This document shows positions 45,203-55,994 of a stretch of 64,000 nucleotides of DNA, piece after piece. The position numbers were made by a program, and so were the translations under genes. Origin of the DNA: Odiellus spinosus (Eukaryota > Arthropoda > Arachnida > Opiliones > Phalangiidae); contig OY987233.1 in assembly GCA_963920705.1 (NCBI GenBank), forward strand, positions 6,314,001-6,378,000, read 5' to 3'. Numbering within the stretch: the first letter of the stretch is position 1; every line of letters starts with the position of its first letter. The notes beneath the pieces were generated by a model, which ran no database searches, had not been told where the DNA came from, and was given only the letters and a program-made list of their open reading frames with translations.

Positions 45203-45576
45203 ATTATTATTCTAGAAATAAGTTTTGCCTACTGGGAAATCTATTAATGTTTATAATAACAATTTATTTCAGACGCAGTTGTGGCGCCAAATAAACCCGT
45301 TAAGCCGTGATATCAAACTAAGTAAATTGATTTCGTAATGTTATTAGAAAGATTGGTGAAGAGTTAAATGATATATAATGATATTTCTTCGAATGTCTCT
45401 AACGTGGGGTCTCCGTGTCATCTCTCTGACAAGTTCAAAAACAATTATTAATAAAATCGATTAAATCATAATTCAGTCTGGGTTAAAAGTTAATAGCAAT
45501 CAATTTTCACATCAATCATCAATCAATTTATCAATATTTAAAAACTAAGATCATTTCAAAACTGAATTTTATTTTT

Positions 45577-46032
45577 TAAAGGGAAGGTTCGATTCTTCTA
45601 CTAATTCTAAGACCTATCCGCGTAGTTAATCATTCGGGAAATATATCCCAATGATTTTAAAAATCAAAATAGATCCAGATTTCATTGTTCTTTTAAACTG
45701 ATCCCTCCAACCAATGGCGTAATTCCCTACCTTCCAGCGAACAAAATAGAAAAATACTCGTGTCACGCGTCACGTTTGTCACATATATATTATTTATCAA
45801 ATCTCGCGCTCGACAGTATTCTGCCACGAGTATTTTGTTCCATGGAACGCAGGGCGTTACGCGATTGGTTGAAGGGGTTTCTACCGAAAAAAACAGTGAA
45901 ATCTGGATCTATTTTGATTTTTAAAATCATTGAGTTATATTTCCCGAATGTTTAACTACGCGGATAGGTTTTATGATTAGTAGAAAAATCGATAAAAAAA
46001 ACACTTGATTTTCCTATTCACCCTCCCTTCAA
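45577..46032. mobile_element. Long foldback, family G (single copy)
   Basis: The left arm contains GACCTATCCGCGTAGTTAAT, ATTCGGGAAATATATCCCAA and AAAATCAAAATAGATCCAGA; the right arm contains their reverse complements (GATCTATTTTGATTTTTAAA, TTCCCGAATGTTTAACTACG). The centre has CACGCGTCACG and CTCGTG words. Confidence 0.75.
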
Positions 46033-46402
46033 GGAGGAATGAATATAGACTCTTCACATCCTCCCTTTAAAGCTCTTTAGGCTTAAAGATCGCAACAAAT
46101 ATTTGAAATAGATAAGTGCAAAAATGCGAAAAAAAAGTTCTTTATCCATTTTATATAAGACCACTTATTTTCTTTTCTTCTTACTTTAGGCTAATACTTC
46201 AAATAAAAAATTTACAACTTTTTTGAAGGGTTTTTGTTGGAAATAAAACTCTGAATCATTCAAGGCGAAATAGATGACTAAGGTAAGATGTAAGGTGAAA
46301 AAAAAGGAGTAGTTTTCCCTCCATAAAACGGAATTTCAACTTAATCCCAGGTTGATCCAATACTGGTACACTAAAACAGCTATTGTTTTCTTAAGTTTAT
46401 TT

Positions 46403-47069
46403 TTAAAGGGAGAATGCAACCTAATGACAAGTGATTTTTTTATTGATTTAAGTTTACAAAACCAAGAAGGATCAGATAAGGAGAGGAAATGTGGGGACGG
46501 CGCGGTTCCTACTGCGTCGGCCTAAACTCCCACTCTGGGAGAACGGGGGTAGAGACGTTTCGTGGTAAAATGTTGTCACGTGGGTAAAACGAATCCTTTA
46601 TGAGACGCGCTAGCTAGCGACCACGTGACAACAGTTTACCTCGAGAATTTCCTATCCCCCTTTCCACCCGAGTGGGAGGTTGACTCTTCTCTCTCTAACT
46701 CAACGCAGCCCCACATTTCCTCTCCTTATCTGATCCTTCTTGACAAAACAAATATTAAACTAGAAATAAATTTAAAACTTACCCGGAAAAAGAGCTTAGC
46801 GGGATTCATTTAGATCTTGAATTGCCTCCTTGTAAGGTGTAGGGACCAATGAGCAAAGACCCGTTGTTCACGCGAGATCTACAATCGCGTTCGATTGGTC
46901 ACTAAACCTTATACGCGAGGAAATCAGGATCTCCATGAATCCCGCTAAGCCTATTTTCCGTGTAAATTTTAAATTTATTTCTAGTTTAATATTCGTTCGA
47001 AATTTTTGTTTACTGGTGGATTAGGCCCAATTAAACAATAAGGAACCACTTGTTGCATTCTCCCTTTAA
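46403..47069. mobile_element. Family D foldback carrying a nested family C element
   Basis: TTAAAGGGAGAATGCAACC at 46403 and GCATTCTCCCTTTAA at 47055-47069. The left arm is interrupted at 46462 by family C and resumes at 46743. Confidence 0.85.
46463..46742. mobile_element. Family C MITE copy 2, 280 bp, 7-bp TSD ACAAAAC
   Basis: CAAGAAGGATCAGATAAGG to CTGATCCTTCTTG; exact ACAAAAC at 46456-46462 and 46743-46749, both within family D sequence. A frame across it (46625-46813) is not a gene. Confidence 0.92.
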
Positions 47070-48044
47070 CGATATTTCCGCAAATTCTACTCAATTTCCA
47101 ATTTGAAGTTAATGAAAAATCCATAAAAGCCTGACTTTAATTGAGGTTTAAAGTTGAAATCGTAAAAAATAACGAATTTGGTCACCATTGACAAATTTTC
47201 CATATAACGTAGAGATTTGGAAAAGCAGTGTAATGACCACCGCTTAACGATGTAAGGCAAGATATTGACGTCACACTAAATCCCTCGTATAAAATAATCG
47301 ATACCCCTAGTATCGGTGGAAAACAATTTTTCCTACAAAGCCTAACGGGGTTCAGTATATACCTCTACCTTCTTCCGGTCCAGTAGAATCCCAAGTATGG
47401 AGAAGAAGGCTTGTAATAGATTGGAATACCTTTCCAAGTTCCAACCATCTTCTGTCCAACCTAATTGCCTTTATGATTCGAAGGTTCTCCTTGTACAAAA
47501 TGAAACAAAGAATAAAACTAGGAGTCTCGTTGTACATAGAAACGGAGAAAGGAATTTCTATTCTAAATTCGTCTCTCGTGATTTGCCTTCTCTACTTGAA
47601 ACGAGAAACCCATCGTCGAATGTCCGAACCAAAAACAGCTATCTCGAGTTAAAATATATTTCCCTATAAACACAGGTAAATCATGCTTCAAGTTTACAAC
47701 AAGGCATATTACGATTGGTATGTGGTTCTGAAAGTTTTGTCGTCAGAGCTTTCATCCGAGAGGAGAGGGGAAAAAATCCAAAAACTCTAAACGGTCGAAA
47801 TACGGAATTCGAAATTGCCCTCTCTAGCGGTTGAGATTGGAACTAAGTAGAGGGTGCTAATATCGCGCAGAACTCTCTAGTTGTTTACGTGTCTCGCCCG
47901 GCCGTCGTCATTTCGAGTCTGATTTACTCTAGAAAGAATATACAGGGCCTGGCCACCCTTCTTTACATTTCGGAATACTTAGGGTTAAACCATGAACTGA
48001 GAAAATCAGACTCATTTCATTATCATCCGCAGTATGTCGACTTA
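47070..48044. other. Intergenic, family I fragment then unique sequence
   Basis: 47078-47140 matches the family I edge (CCGCAAATTCTACTCAATTT). The frame at 47397-47669 on the + strand (90 aa) has no recognised domain and I do not call it. Confidence 0.4.
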
Positions 48045-48205
48045 TAAACTTGAACGCTGGCCTATTCTTTTAATGTTAGGACATTACAAGAGCTATTGAA
48101 GGCTGGAATAAAATGGTTGGCTCGAATATATACTTACTTTCAAACTTTACCAAACTTTACAAATTAATTTAAAGACCAAAAACGTGTCTAATAATTGTTT
48201 GAAAG
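48045..48205. repeat. Family E fragment
   Basis: GAACGCTGGCCTATTCTTTT through ACATTACAAGAGCTATTGAA to CCAAAAACGTGTCTAATAAT: the centre and right-arm part only. Confidence 0.7.
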
Positions 48206-48475
48206 GGCGGGAAAGTTGCCATGGTTATACTCTGACGGAACGCGAGCCTCGAGAGACTAATAATCCTTAATTGGATACAAAGTCGGTTTTAATGGTGATT
48301 GACAATTGAAATATTTTGAAATTTAAATAATTTATACATTTGTTTTTCTTGATTTTGATAGATAAATATTGATATTTCGAAGTAATTTATGGACTAAATT
48401 TAGATACATGTTTCAAATGAAGTGGTCCGACTAAATCATGAAGAAATAGCCAATTTGAAAAGTTGTTTCTTGGTT

Positions 48476-49007
48476 TAGAGCTCGGAGTCGGATATACATT
48501 ATCTTCTGTTATTCGTATATTTTCAGATATTTTATTTTTCGAATAAATTGTAACTAAAAAGTGAAATTTGTATATTCGTATAATTGTTCAATGTATAAGG
48601 TTTACCCGAAGATAAGCGTTTGGCGTTTTATCTATGAACAAATTATTCGTTTTCAAACGTATAACGATGGATAAGAAAATTCACGTTTCCAAAATTAGTC
48701 TAAAATATAAGAAAAATATTTCAAATTAACTTTTAAGTCGAAGAATATAAATAAAACAACGAAACTAAGATTTTAAATCATATTTTTATTCGTTATTTTT
48801 CACGAAAATAAATTTAGAATTTTTTTATCCGAACGTATAACGCGGATAATATTCTAAGATAAGGCCATTTTTGGATAAAAACGGATATGGATTATGTTTT
48901 TTATTTTATCCTCGAATAAGTTAACTTGGAATGAAAAATAGTCTATTTTTAATATCCATCAGTAGATTTTATCCAATTAATGAAAATTATACGAATACCG
49001 AGCTCTA
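48476..49007. mobile_element. hAT-type MITE, copy T4
   Basis: TAGAGCTCGGAGTCGG to AATACCGAGCTCTA. Highly similar to T1 at 3275-3822 in the same direction (CGAAGATAAGCGTTTGGCG; AACGTATAACGCGGATAATA). Confidence 0.88.
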
Positions 49008-49480
49008 AAGAAATCTAAAAATTAAGTTATCTCGTATTACACACGATATCCTTCAGTCTCCCTTTATGAATATCGATTAACAGTGCGTAATTAAATTTTC
49101 TAGGCTAGGGGTATGAAAGGCCGATACTCGCGCTTTAATTTCCATTATGGCCTGCATACATACAGATTCGCATCCAATTTTAACAAGTGTCATCGAAACA
49201 TCCGCAAATCTGAAACTTGAGAACGTAAAGGTACAAGTACCAGAACGCCAACCAAACAAAAAAAAAAAAAAAAAAAAATACAAGGGGTTTGTTTGAGTGT
49301 TTTTACATCCTGTTATAATACCCTCTTTAGATGGACAAAACTTTTAATTAAGATTACAATAGCCTTCTCATTAACAATTTAATGACTTGAAGTGCATGGG
49401 ACTGTCACTATGATTCGTGATTTTTTTTAATTACTACTTTGTAGAGTGCATGGAATGTAGAAAGAAATATTTAAATTACT

Positions 49481-49755
49481 CGGCGTGTAAATAGTGAACG
49501 GAGGAAGCGCCACACTTTGCAGAAATTCCGGATTTGCGAGGGAAGACAATGTAGCCAAGCGCGGCCCGCCTAAATTCCGTTCCTCTCTCCCGACTTAAAA
49601 TATCGAGGAAGAGTCCAAATCACTCGAGCTAGACAGGGGTGATGACTTTTTTGGCTATTTTAGGTGATGGGTTAGTACGTCTACCTGGTCCTTTGCTAAT
49701 ATTATTAAGCAACGGGGCGTTGTTTACTTTTATGGTATAAAGTAATAGACTTTTG
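49481..49755. mobile_element. Family A MITE copy 10, left part lost
   Basis: Starts mid-element (GTGTAAATAGTGAACGGAGG) and ends AGTAATAGACTTTTG. An A21 run lies at 49257-49279 upstream and an A24 run at 50000-50023 downstream; no gene is seen from 49008 to 50373. Confidence 0.8.
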
Positions 49756-50373
49756 TTAATGTATATATCAAAGCCCAGCCTTTTTGGGTCAATACTTAGG
49801 ATCATATAGTCTACGATTTCATATTCAGGGATTTACAATACATCAATAAATACATCAGTACCGACAGGGAGATAGTTCTTATTCGCTTGGAAGCGACAAA
49901 TTCTGCCGGAAAATCGAAAAAGCGTCAAATTCTGTGATTTTTCTCGCGACCAAACTCTACGACCTCTTTCTGTCGGTTGAAGGAAGCCCTTTTGAATAGA
50001 AAAAAAAAAAAAAAAAAAAAAAAACTAACTGAAACTTGGTTGGAAAGGGAATACTATGATTTTCTTATAAATAGCCTAGTTCGGTTTTTTGATAAAAAAC
50101 TAAGGTCAATTCCATATGGAACTTGCAGCGCGCAGAAATCGTGGCTACCAGCTGAAACTTCTGTTGTCAATAAACTAAAGAAGTAAAGTGTATAACCTCG
50201 CTGCCAACTTAAGGTGGACTTGACTCGAAGGAAGGAAAATAAAGAAATCTAAACCCGGGCCGCGGAAGAAGTCGATGTCCGATCGACCGACCAACCAACG
50301 GCCCAAAGTAAATAAAGCCTCCAGAGAGATAGATACCATGGATACACGTTGGCCCATAGCCCATCCTGATATA

Positions 50374-50964
50374 CAGAGTGGTTCAGATCAAAAAACCTCA
50401 ATAGCTTCAATGGAAGGATAAAATTAGCATTGAGCGCGTGTTAAATCGCGGGGGACATCACTCTTGATTTTCTTGTACACCTGAGATCACGCAAGTCCAG
50501 CTTTGGTAATGCAAACAGTTTGAGCTCTTGCTGAACTTAGACTCAAGCTTTTTGGTAGTGCAAAGAGTTCAAACCTTTTGTACACCTGAGTTTTAAAATA
50601 ATTCAATTTCTTGAATTCGCGCGCTTTTCGTTTAACACGTGCGCTCATAGATATAAATATATAAAAACTAACTAGATCCACAACTATACCAAAGTCCCGC
50701 GCCAAAAATGTCAGGAAGAGAAAATATTCTCACGCACTAATGCTCGTCCTTGACTGTACCACGCAACAGAGGGGGATATGTCCCCTTTGGCGCGTGAAAG
50801 TCAAAGGCAGACGAAAAAAGCTTCTACATTGTACATCGATGTTAAAAAGAATTGTGGTTCTAGTTCATTTTTCATATATCTATGCGAGCGCCAGACGCGG
50901 ACGCTCAATGTTAATTTTATCCCACCATAGAATTAACTAAATGTTTTTGATCTGAACCACCCTG
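50374..50964. mobile_element. 591-bp TA-flanked MITE, mariner-like ends
   Basis: CAGAGTGGTTCAGATCAAAA at the left and TTTTTGATCTGAACCACCCTG at the right are inverted (1-2 mismatches), flanked by TA on both sides. CAGGGTG-type ends with TA duplication recall mariner/Tc1 derivatives. No transposase frame is present. Confidence 0.75.
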
Positions 50965-51437
50965 TATACCCAACGCTGCGAAAAAACCATTTTCATATAC
51001 ATTTATGCAGAAGATGGACATCACCATAGAACATTTCAATGGGCATGAGGCTATGAATAGAAACTACTTGTATACTTATGATTGAAATGCCAAAAAAAGA
51101 CCGAGTCTTAGGGCAAAAATCAATAGGAATTATTCGTCTTATACAGTCAGTATTATTAATTATTTTTCTACCATGCATGAGATATATGAGTACAGGTTTC
51201 CAACAAAATTTGGAAGTTAATTTCCCTGACTTTTCCCGATTTCCCCTGACCATTTCTAAATACTTTTCCAGACCAATTTTAATCTTTTTTCATGAAATTA
51301 TTGTTACGAACGAGCTCTTGACAATTCCCACTTTTTATTTGATATAGTTTATCAATCAGGGGTTGATAGTTTACTCAGAATATTGGAAAAACAAATCTTT
51401 AGGCAAATATTTTCAGTTTAAAATAAATATGTTACAA

Positions 51438-51817
51438 CAAAAGTCTATAACTTTAATCTATAAAAGTAAATAACGCCCCCTAGTTCAATACTATCAGCAA
51501 AGGTCTAGGTAAATATACCAGCAGATTCTGATTCGAGACACTCTAGCGGCCGCAGTCGCCGTGTAAATACTGAACGGAGGAAGCGCCACTCTGCGGAGAA
51601 GTTTCAGAGATGGAAGGGAAGACAATATAGCCAAGCGCGGACCGCCTAAATTCAGTCCCTCTCTCCCGATTCAAAATATCGTGGAAGAGGCGAAACCACT
51701 CGAGGCAGACAGGGATGATGACTTTTCTGGCTAGTTTTAAGTAAAACTGGTACTTTGCTGATAGTATTAAGCTACTGGGCGTTGTTTACATTTATGGATT
51801 AAAGTGAAACACTTTTG
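51438..51817. mobile_element. Family A MITE copy 11, exact 7-bp TSD GTTACAA
   Basis: CAAAAGTCTATAACTTTAAT to GTGAAACACTTTTG. GTTACAA at 51431-51437 and 51818-51824 is exact and fixes the family A boundaries. Confidence 0.92.
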
Positions 51818-52507
51818 GTTACAATTAATTGTTCAACCATTCATAAACAGTTCCTTGACTTGTACTTTAATTTCTCTAACCATTTGGGCTCATTTTCCAA
51901 ATTCCTTGACTTTCCCTGACATTTTGGGGCAACTTCCAAATTCCCTGGCATATTCAGGTTTACCAGGTCGTGTACGAAACAAGCGGTAAGTTTGTAAGAA
52001 TTGAATATTCCAAGTAAAATGAACTTTGACGATTCTCTTTAAGAATGAACGTGGAAACTGAAAACGTAATATCTATCTATCGTGTATTTATTGATTCACA
52101 AGCAATAAAGGGAAAGACGAGGTAAAAAGGGGTACCCTGCAATGACATCATCACGTTTAACTCTTACCTCATCGCTATTCAATTTCTTGTCTTTTTATAG
52201 CAGGGGAAGGGCAATAGAAACCGGTCGGGTACTCTTAAAAGGAAATGTTTTGAAACGCCCAACTGAGTGCAAAACCTAGATACGAGAATGGAAAGCATTG
52301 TGTTGGTGTGGAACTTTCTATCTACATTCTGGTTTAAGATAAACTCACTGTGGTTTGTGAAAAAGGTTATACATCATACGATGACGTGAAAAAAATATTT
52401 GGGCAAACTAATATGATGGGTAAAAGTCTCGGTAGAAGTTGGTACAAGGTTTGGTACTTAGTGACATCATCTCTAAAGTTATATTTCGTGGTACATGTAC
52501 CAGGAAA

Positions 52508-52740
52508 AAGAGCTCTTAATCGGATAATGAATAACTTAGGATATCCATTCATAACTAGGCTTTTTTTCAGATATTTTAATCTTGGATAAATTGTGTTAAT
52601 ATAAAACCACAAATTATATAAACAGACGCGTATAAATGGATACGAATTATCCGGAGATAAAATTTGAAGCTCGATTAATAAACAAATTACGCGTTTATTC
52701 AAACGGATAATGCGAAGATAAAAATATGACGTTTCTCGAT
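52508..52740. repeat. hAT MITE fragment T6
   Basis: AGAGCTCTTAATCGGATAAT to AAAAATATGACGTTTCTC matches the T3 subtype in inverse orientation; the other half is absent. 51825-52507 holds no gene. Confidence 0.7.
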
Positions 52741-52794
52741 AGGTTTTTGTCATTTTCAAAAGCAATTCTTTTTGATTAATTTTACGCTAAGCCT

Positions 52795-52858
52795 AATTAA
52801 ACGTTAAGAAATCGATAGCAAAAACTTGTCGTCTCCTGGTTGCATTCTTCCTTCAAAA
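52795..52858. repeat. Family D right-end fragment
   Basis: GCCTAATTAAACGTTAAGAA to GGTTGCATTCTTCCTTCAA. A separate left-end fragment (TTAAAGGGAGAATGCAACC) is at 53250-53276, directly before the tRNA array. The 390 bp between is unique and without a gene. Confidence 0.65.
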
Positions 52859-53300
52859 GGAAACTATATCCTCTGTAAAGTATTTAGTCTCCGCTAAGCA
52901 TTCCCTTTATGGCACCCGAGCTCGCCGGAAGGAGAAAGAGATCTTCCGGAAATGAGATTTCCGAACTCTATTATTCACAAATTATACGTTCGGAAAAGCT
53001 TAATGGGTAACGCTCCAATGAACTCGACGACCATGAGGTTTTAGACAAGGGATAGAGTGAGATGCCGTTTAAAGAAAGTTTTACCAGGGCAAAACTATAG
53101 GGAATTCCATCCCGAATTTGCAGCGGAAGCGAAGGTACACTCCTCCATATGTTAGGAAGTCTACAGTAATTCAGAAAACGGATGTTTTTTTCTTGGACCG
53201 AACCCAGTCAAACATTTCTCTCTATTTAAAGGCATACTGTAGACTCTGTTAAAGGGAGAATGCAACCTAACAAGAAGTATCTCAGCGAGCTAGTTTCACA

Positions 53301-53350
53301 GCCTCGGTAGCGCAGTAAGCAGCGCGTGAGTTCGATCCTCATCTGGGGCA
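53301..53350 (+). pseudogene. tRNA-Met pseudogene, array unit 1 (anticodon arm deleted)
   Basis: Matches the intact unit at 53870 but lacks 23 nt covering the anticodon arm and variable loop. The acceptor 5' half, D arm, T arm and 3' acceptor half remain. Short GCGT/TCGT words at the deletion edges suggest slippage. Confidence 0.85.
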
Positions 53351-53427
53351 CATTCATTTTTGAATGAATCAGTTCTACCTTTAGTAGAATCATGTTCGCA
53401 AGCGTATCTTAGCTAGATGTTTATCCT

Positions 53428-53500
53428 GCCCCGATAGCGCAGTAGGCAGCGCATCAGTATCATTATCTGAAGGTCGTGAGTTCTAACCTCATCCGTGGTA
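53428..53500 (+). pseudogene. tRNA-Met-like unit 2, degraded
   Basis: 73 nt, alignable end to end. CAT anticodon kept, but the loop reads ATCATTA, the T loop is mutated (TTCTAACCT), and the acceptor stem halves (GCCCCGA / CCGTGGT) no longer pair well. Confidence 0.8.
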
Positions 53501-53572
53501 CGTTCGTTTGAACTTCTTTTAGTACTTAGTAGAGTCATGTTCGCAAGCGTATCTCAGCATGTCATTATCATA

Positions 53573-53649
53573 GCCTTGGTTACGAAATAGGCAGCGCGTA
53601 GACCTGTCTTATAATCTGAAGGTCGTGAGTTCGACCCTCATCCGGGGCA
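53573..53649 (+). pseudogene. tRNA-Met-like unit 3, anticodon changed to TAT
   Basis: 77 nt. T arm and 3' acceptor half intact (TTCGACCCTCATCCGGGGCA). The D region is altered (GGTTACGAAATAGG), there is an insertion before the anticodon stem, and the loop is CTTATAA, so the anticodon would read TAT (Ile-type) if folded. Confidence 0.8.
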
Positions 53650-53719
53650 CGTTCATTATTGAAGGAACCGGTTACACCTTTAGTAGAATCATGTTCGCAA
53701 GCGTATCCCAGCTAGACGT

Positions 53720-53792
53720 TAGCGAAGAAGGCAGCGCGTCAGTCTCATAATCTGAAGGTCGTGACTCGTGAGTTCGATCCTCATTCCGGGCA
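53720..53792 (+). pseudogene. tRNA-Met-like unit 4, 5' acceptor half missing
   Basis: Anticodon arm intact (TCAGTCTCATAATCTGA) but the 5' acceptor strand is gone, and GTGACTC is inserted before the T stem. Confidence 0.8.
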
Positions 53793-53869
53793 CGTTCACT
53801 TTTAAAGGAATCGGTTACACCTTTAGTAGAATCATGTTCACAAGCTTATCTCAGGGAGACGTTAGCACA

Positions 53870-53942
53870 GCCTCGGTAGCGCAGTAGGCAGCGCGTCAGT
53901 CTCATAATCTGAAGGTCGTGAGTTCGATCCTCATCCGGGGCA
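53870..53942 (+). tRNA. tRNA-Met (elongator), anticodon CAT, array unit 5
   Basis: Intact 73-nt cloverleaf. The acceptor stem GCCTCGG / CCGGGGC pairs with one G-U, D arm GCGC / GCGC, anticodon stem TCAGT / TCTGA around CTCATAA, T stem GTGAG / CTCAT with a standard TTCGATC loop, then discriminator A. Internal promoter boxes (TAGCGCAGTAGGC and GTTCGATCC) are present. The sequence type is eukaryotic elongator Met, not initiator. It is the only undamaged copy of the local array. Confidence 0.95.
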
Positions 53943-54352
53943 CGTTCATTTTTGAAGGAATCAGTTTTACCTTTAGTAGGATCATGTTCGCAAGCGTATC
54001 TCAGCTAGCCGTTTCAGAAAAACGTTTCTACGGCCTCGGTTTCAACTCATTATTTTGAGTATAAAATCAATTTTTTTATTTAGCCGAGTTTCACTCATTA
54101 ATAATGTAATAAGAATGGTTGTTATATTATTTAGTCACGCTACTGTGTTGCAATATGCGCTAATTCTATTATTGATCAATAAAGATACAACGCCAAAATG
54201 TTTTATTATACCGACACGCTTGCCATACTATGAAAATCCCAGCAATTATTAAAAACATTTCAACATAGCCTATATATCTCACGGCACTTGAACTTTTCGG
54301 TCCCTTTTTGTTACACGCAGTTACTTTCGCGAAAAAAGTCTGTAAATTCGGA

Positions 54353-55589
54353 ATGTCGGCGCCGTCTTGCGTCACGAAGAACTGGTTGTTCAATTTGCAA
54401 TACAAGTTCCTACGATTTTTCGGCGCCAATTTTGGCGAAAACGAGCGAATCACGAATAAAAGTATCGTGGTAGGTAAGATTAAAGTAATTTTACTTAATT
54501 TATATTTTATGGACGTAGCCAGACAGACTTTATTCCTGATCCATCATACGAGAGGAACTGGATTTATATTTCCGATCCTCAATTTCGTTTTGTTTATCGT
54601 CTCCACAACCTGCGTCGTCAATTCATCCTTCTTCAAAAACGGAATCACTTCGGCTTGTTTCGAATCTCTAGTCAAAATGGAGAGAAATTTCTCCTATCCT
54701 AATCAAAAGACTCGAATTTTCAATTATCTGCAGATATTTATGACTGTTGTAGTTACAGTCAGTCACGTCACGATATACATTCCCACTATTTTCAATTCCG
54801 AAATGAGGAACTATTTTGTAATTAGCGTTTTTTTTTACGGAAAAAGCGTCAAGTTTCAATCCGAATCTGCGCATTTTTGTCGCCGTAATGTATTCTTTGC
54901 TAAATATATTTCTCGGTCTTTACATACACGCCTTGAAAGACATGATCTGTTTCACCGCGGAAAATCTTCGTCTGAGAATCAGGAATTGGGGCAAATACCG
55001 GTTATCGGAAGCCAATTGCGACTATCAGGTCTTATCGGCTCAACACACCGAATTCTTGACATTAATATCTGATCTAAACCGAAAATTAACTTTTTGCGTT
55101 TCGATTTGGATCGCCGAATGGGTCGGCAATTTCTGCTTCAATCTCACGGCTATATTCGGAACCTCAGCCCTTCAAAATGGTCATTTATATGGAGGAGTGC
55201 TTATGGCAATAGAGAATTTTTTCGACACTGCCATTTTGATTTTTCTTCTTTCTCTGATGGCCGAAACTTCAGAGTATTTAGTTTCACTGTCTCATCGACG
55301 CTCCGTCAACAACGACAGTATGTCTCTCGTAGTTCAAGCTAAAGAGTTTTATTTGCGGACTAAACTGAAAGCGGACTTGCATTTTACCTTTTTGGGTATC
55401 GTCATCGAGCGTGGTTTCATGTTGACCATTTTCTTGGCATCGGTATCTTATTTGACTTTTATAATTACTCTGGCACCAGCGGAAATCCAACGTGGATCGT
55501 TTAATTCAACAAACATGACGGAAGAATGCGTATCCTTCTTCGCTAATATGTCATTAACTCGGTTTCGGCTTAACTGCTGCCAATGTTAG
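54353..55589 (+). CDS. Gustatory receptor GR-2 with one apparent frameshift
   Basis: A 7TM chemoreceptor-like protein of about 396 aa (411 aa if no intron is removed). The frame from ATG 54353 is open to about 54836, where a T9 run (54828-54836) shifts it. Reading with one T fewer continues in the next frame (EKASSFNPNLRIFVAVMYSL) to the TAG-type stop at 55587-55589. A likely 45-nt intron is 54474-54518 (GTAAG...GTAG), in frame either way. Membrane segments include FPILNFVLFIVSTTC, FMTVVVTVSHVTIYI, LLNIFLGLYIHALK, GNFCFNLTAIFG, FDTAILIFLLSLM and FMLTIFLASVSYLTFIITL. The last resembles the final GR helix, though TYhhhhhQF is reduced to SYLTFIITL. A glycosylation-rich tail of about 35 residues follows. 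Role: predicted ligand-gated chemoreceptor. A homopolymer sequencing error is as likely as true inactivation. Confidence 0.78.
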
Positions 55590-55810
55590 CGGCTTAGCGC
55601 AAATCAGAATTTAGAAACACCAAAATGCACAAATACAGATATTAAACAAACAGCGTTTTGCGCAGAAAAACAATCGAACTGTAATTACGATAAGATAGCG
55701 AATATCAATACCAGAGTTGATATTCATCAAGGGACGTCTATTTAATTTCATTTCTGTGCTAAATAAGTATTAATTTAATTCTTATATTAATCCTGTGATG
55801 TTTAATTGAG
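55590..55810. other. GR-2 3' flank, no feature
   Basis: AT-rich downstream sequence; nothing recognised before the family A fragment. Confidence 0.4.
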
Positions 55811-55994
55811 AGCTTCCTCGATATTTTGAGTCGGGAGAGATGGACGAAATTTAGGTGGGCCGCGCTTGGCTATATTGTCTAATTCCTTCCCAACACCGGA
55901 ATTTCTCTAAATTTCACTATTTATGCCGACTGCGGCCACTGATAGATAATACGGGGAGTTGTTTACTTTTACTAAAAAAAGGGATAGACTTTTG
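55811..55994. mobile_element. Family A MITE copy 12, left half lost
   Basis: CTTCCTCGATATTTTGAGTC to GGGATAGACTTTTG; internally shortened as well. 55995-56715 has no gene; frames at 56202-56548 are not supported. Confidence 0.75.

Larger units (their letters stand above)
53261..54045 (+). repeat. Tandem array of tRNA-Met units with conserved spacers
   Basis: Five tRNA units are separated by similar spacers (CGTTCATTTTTGAAGGAATC, ACCTTTAGTAGAATCATGTT, CGCAAGCGTATCTCAGCTAG). Unit length is about 145-155 bp where not deleted. After unit 5 another spacer leads to GGCCTCGGTTTC near 54030, the first bases of a truncated sixth unit. The array starts right after a family D end fragment. Confidence 0.88.

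Noticed and set aside
46625..46813. 62-aa frame
   Set aside because: Runs from the family C MITE into the family D arm.
52367..52765. 132-aa minus-strand frame
   Set aside because: Lies mostly in a hAT MITE fragment.
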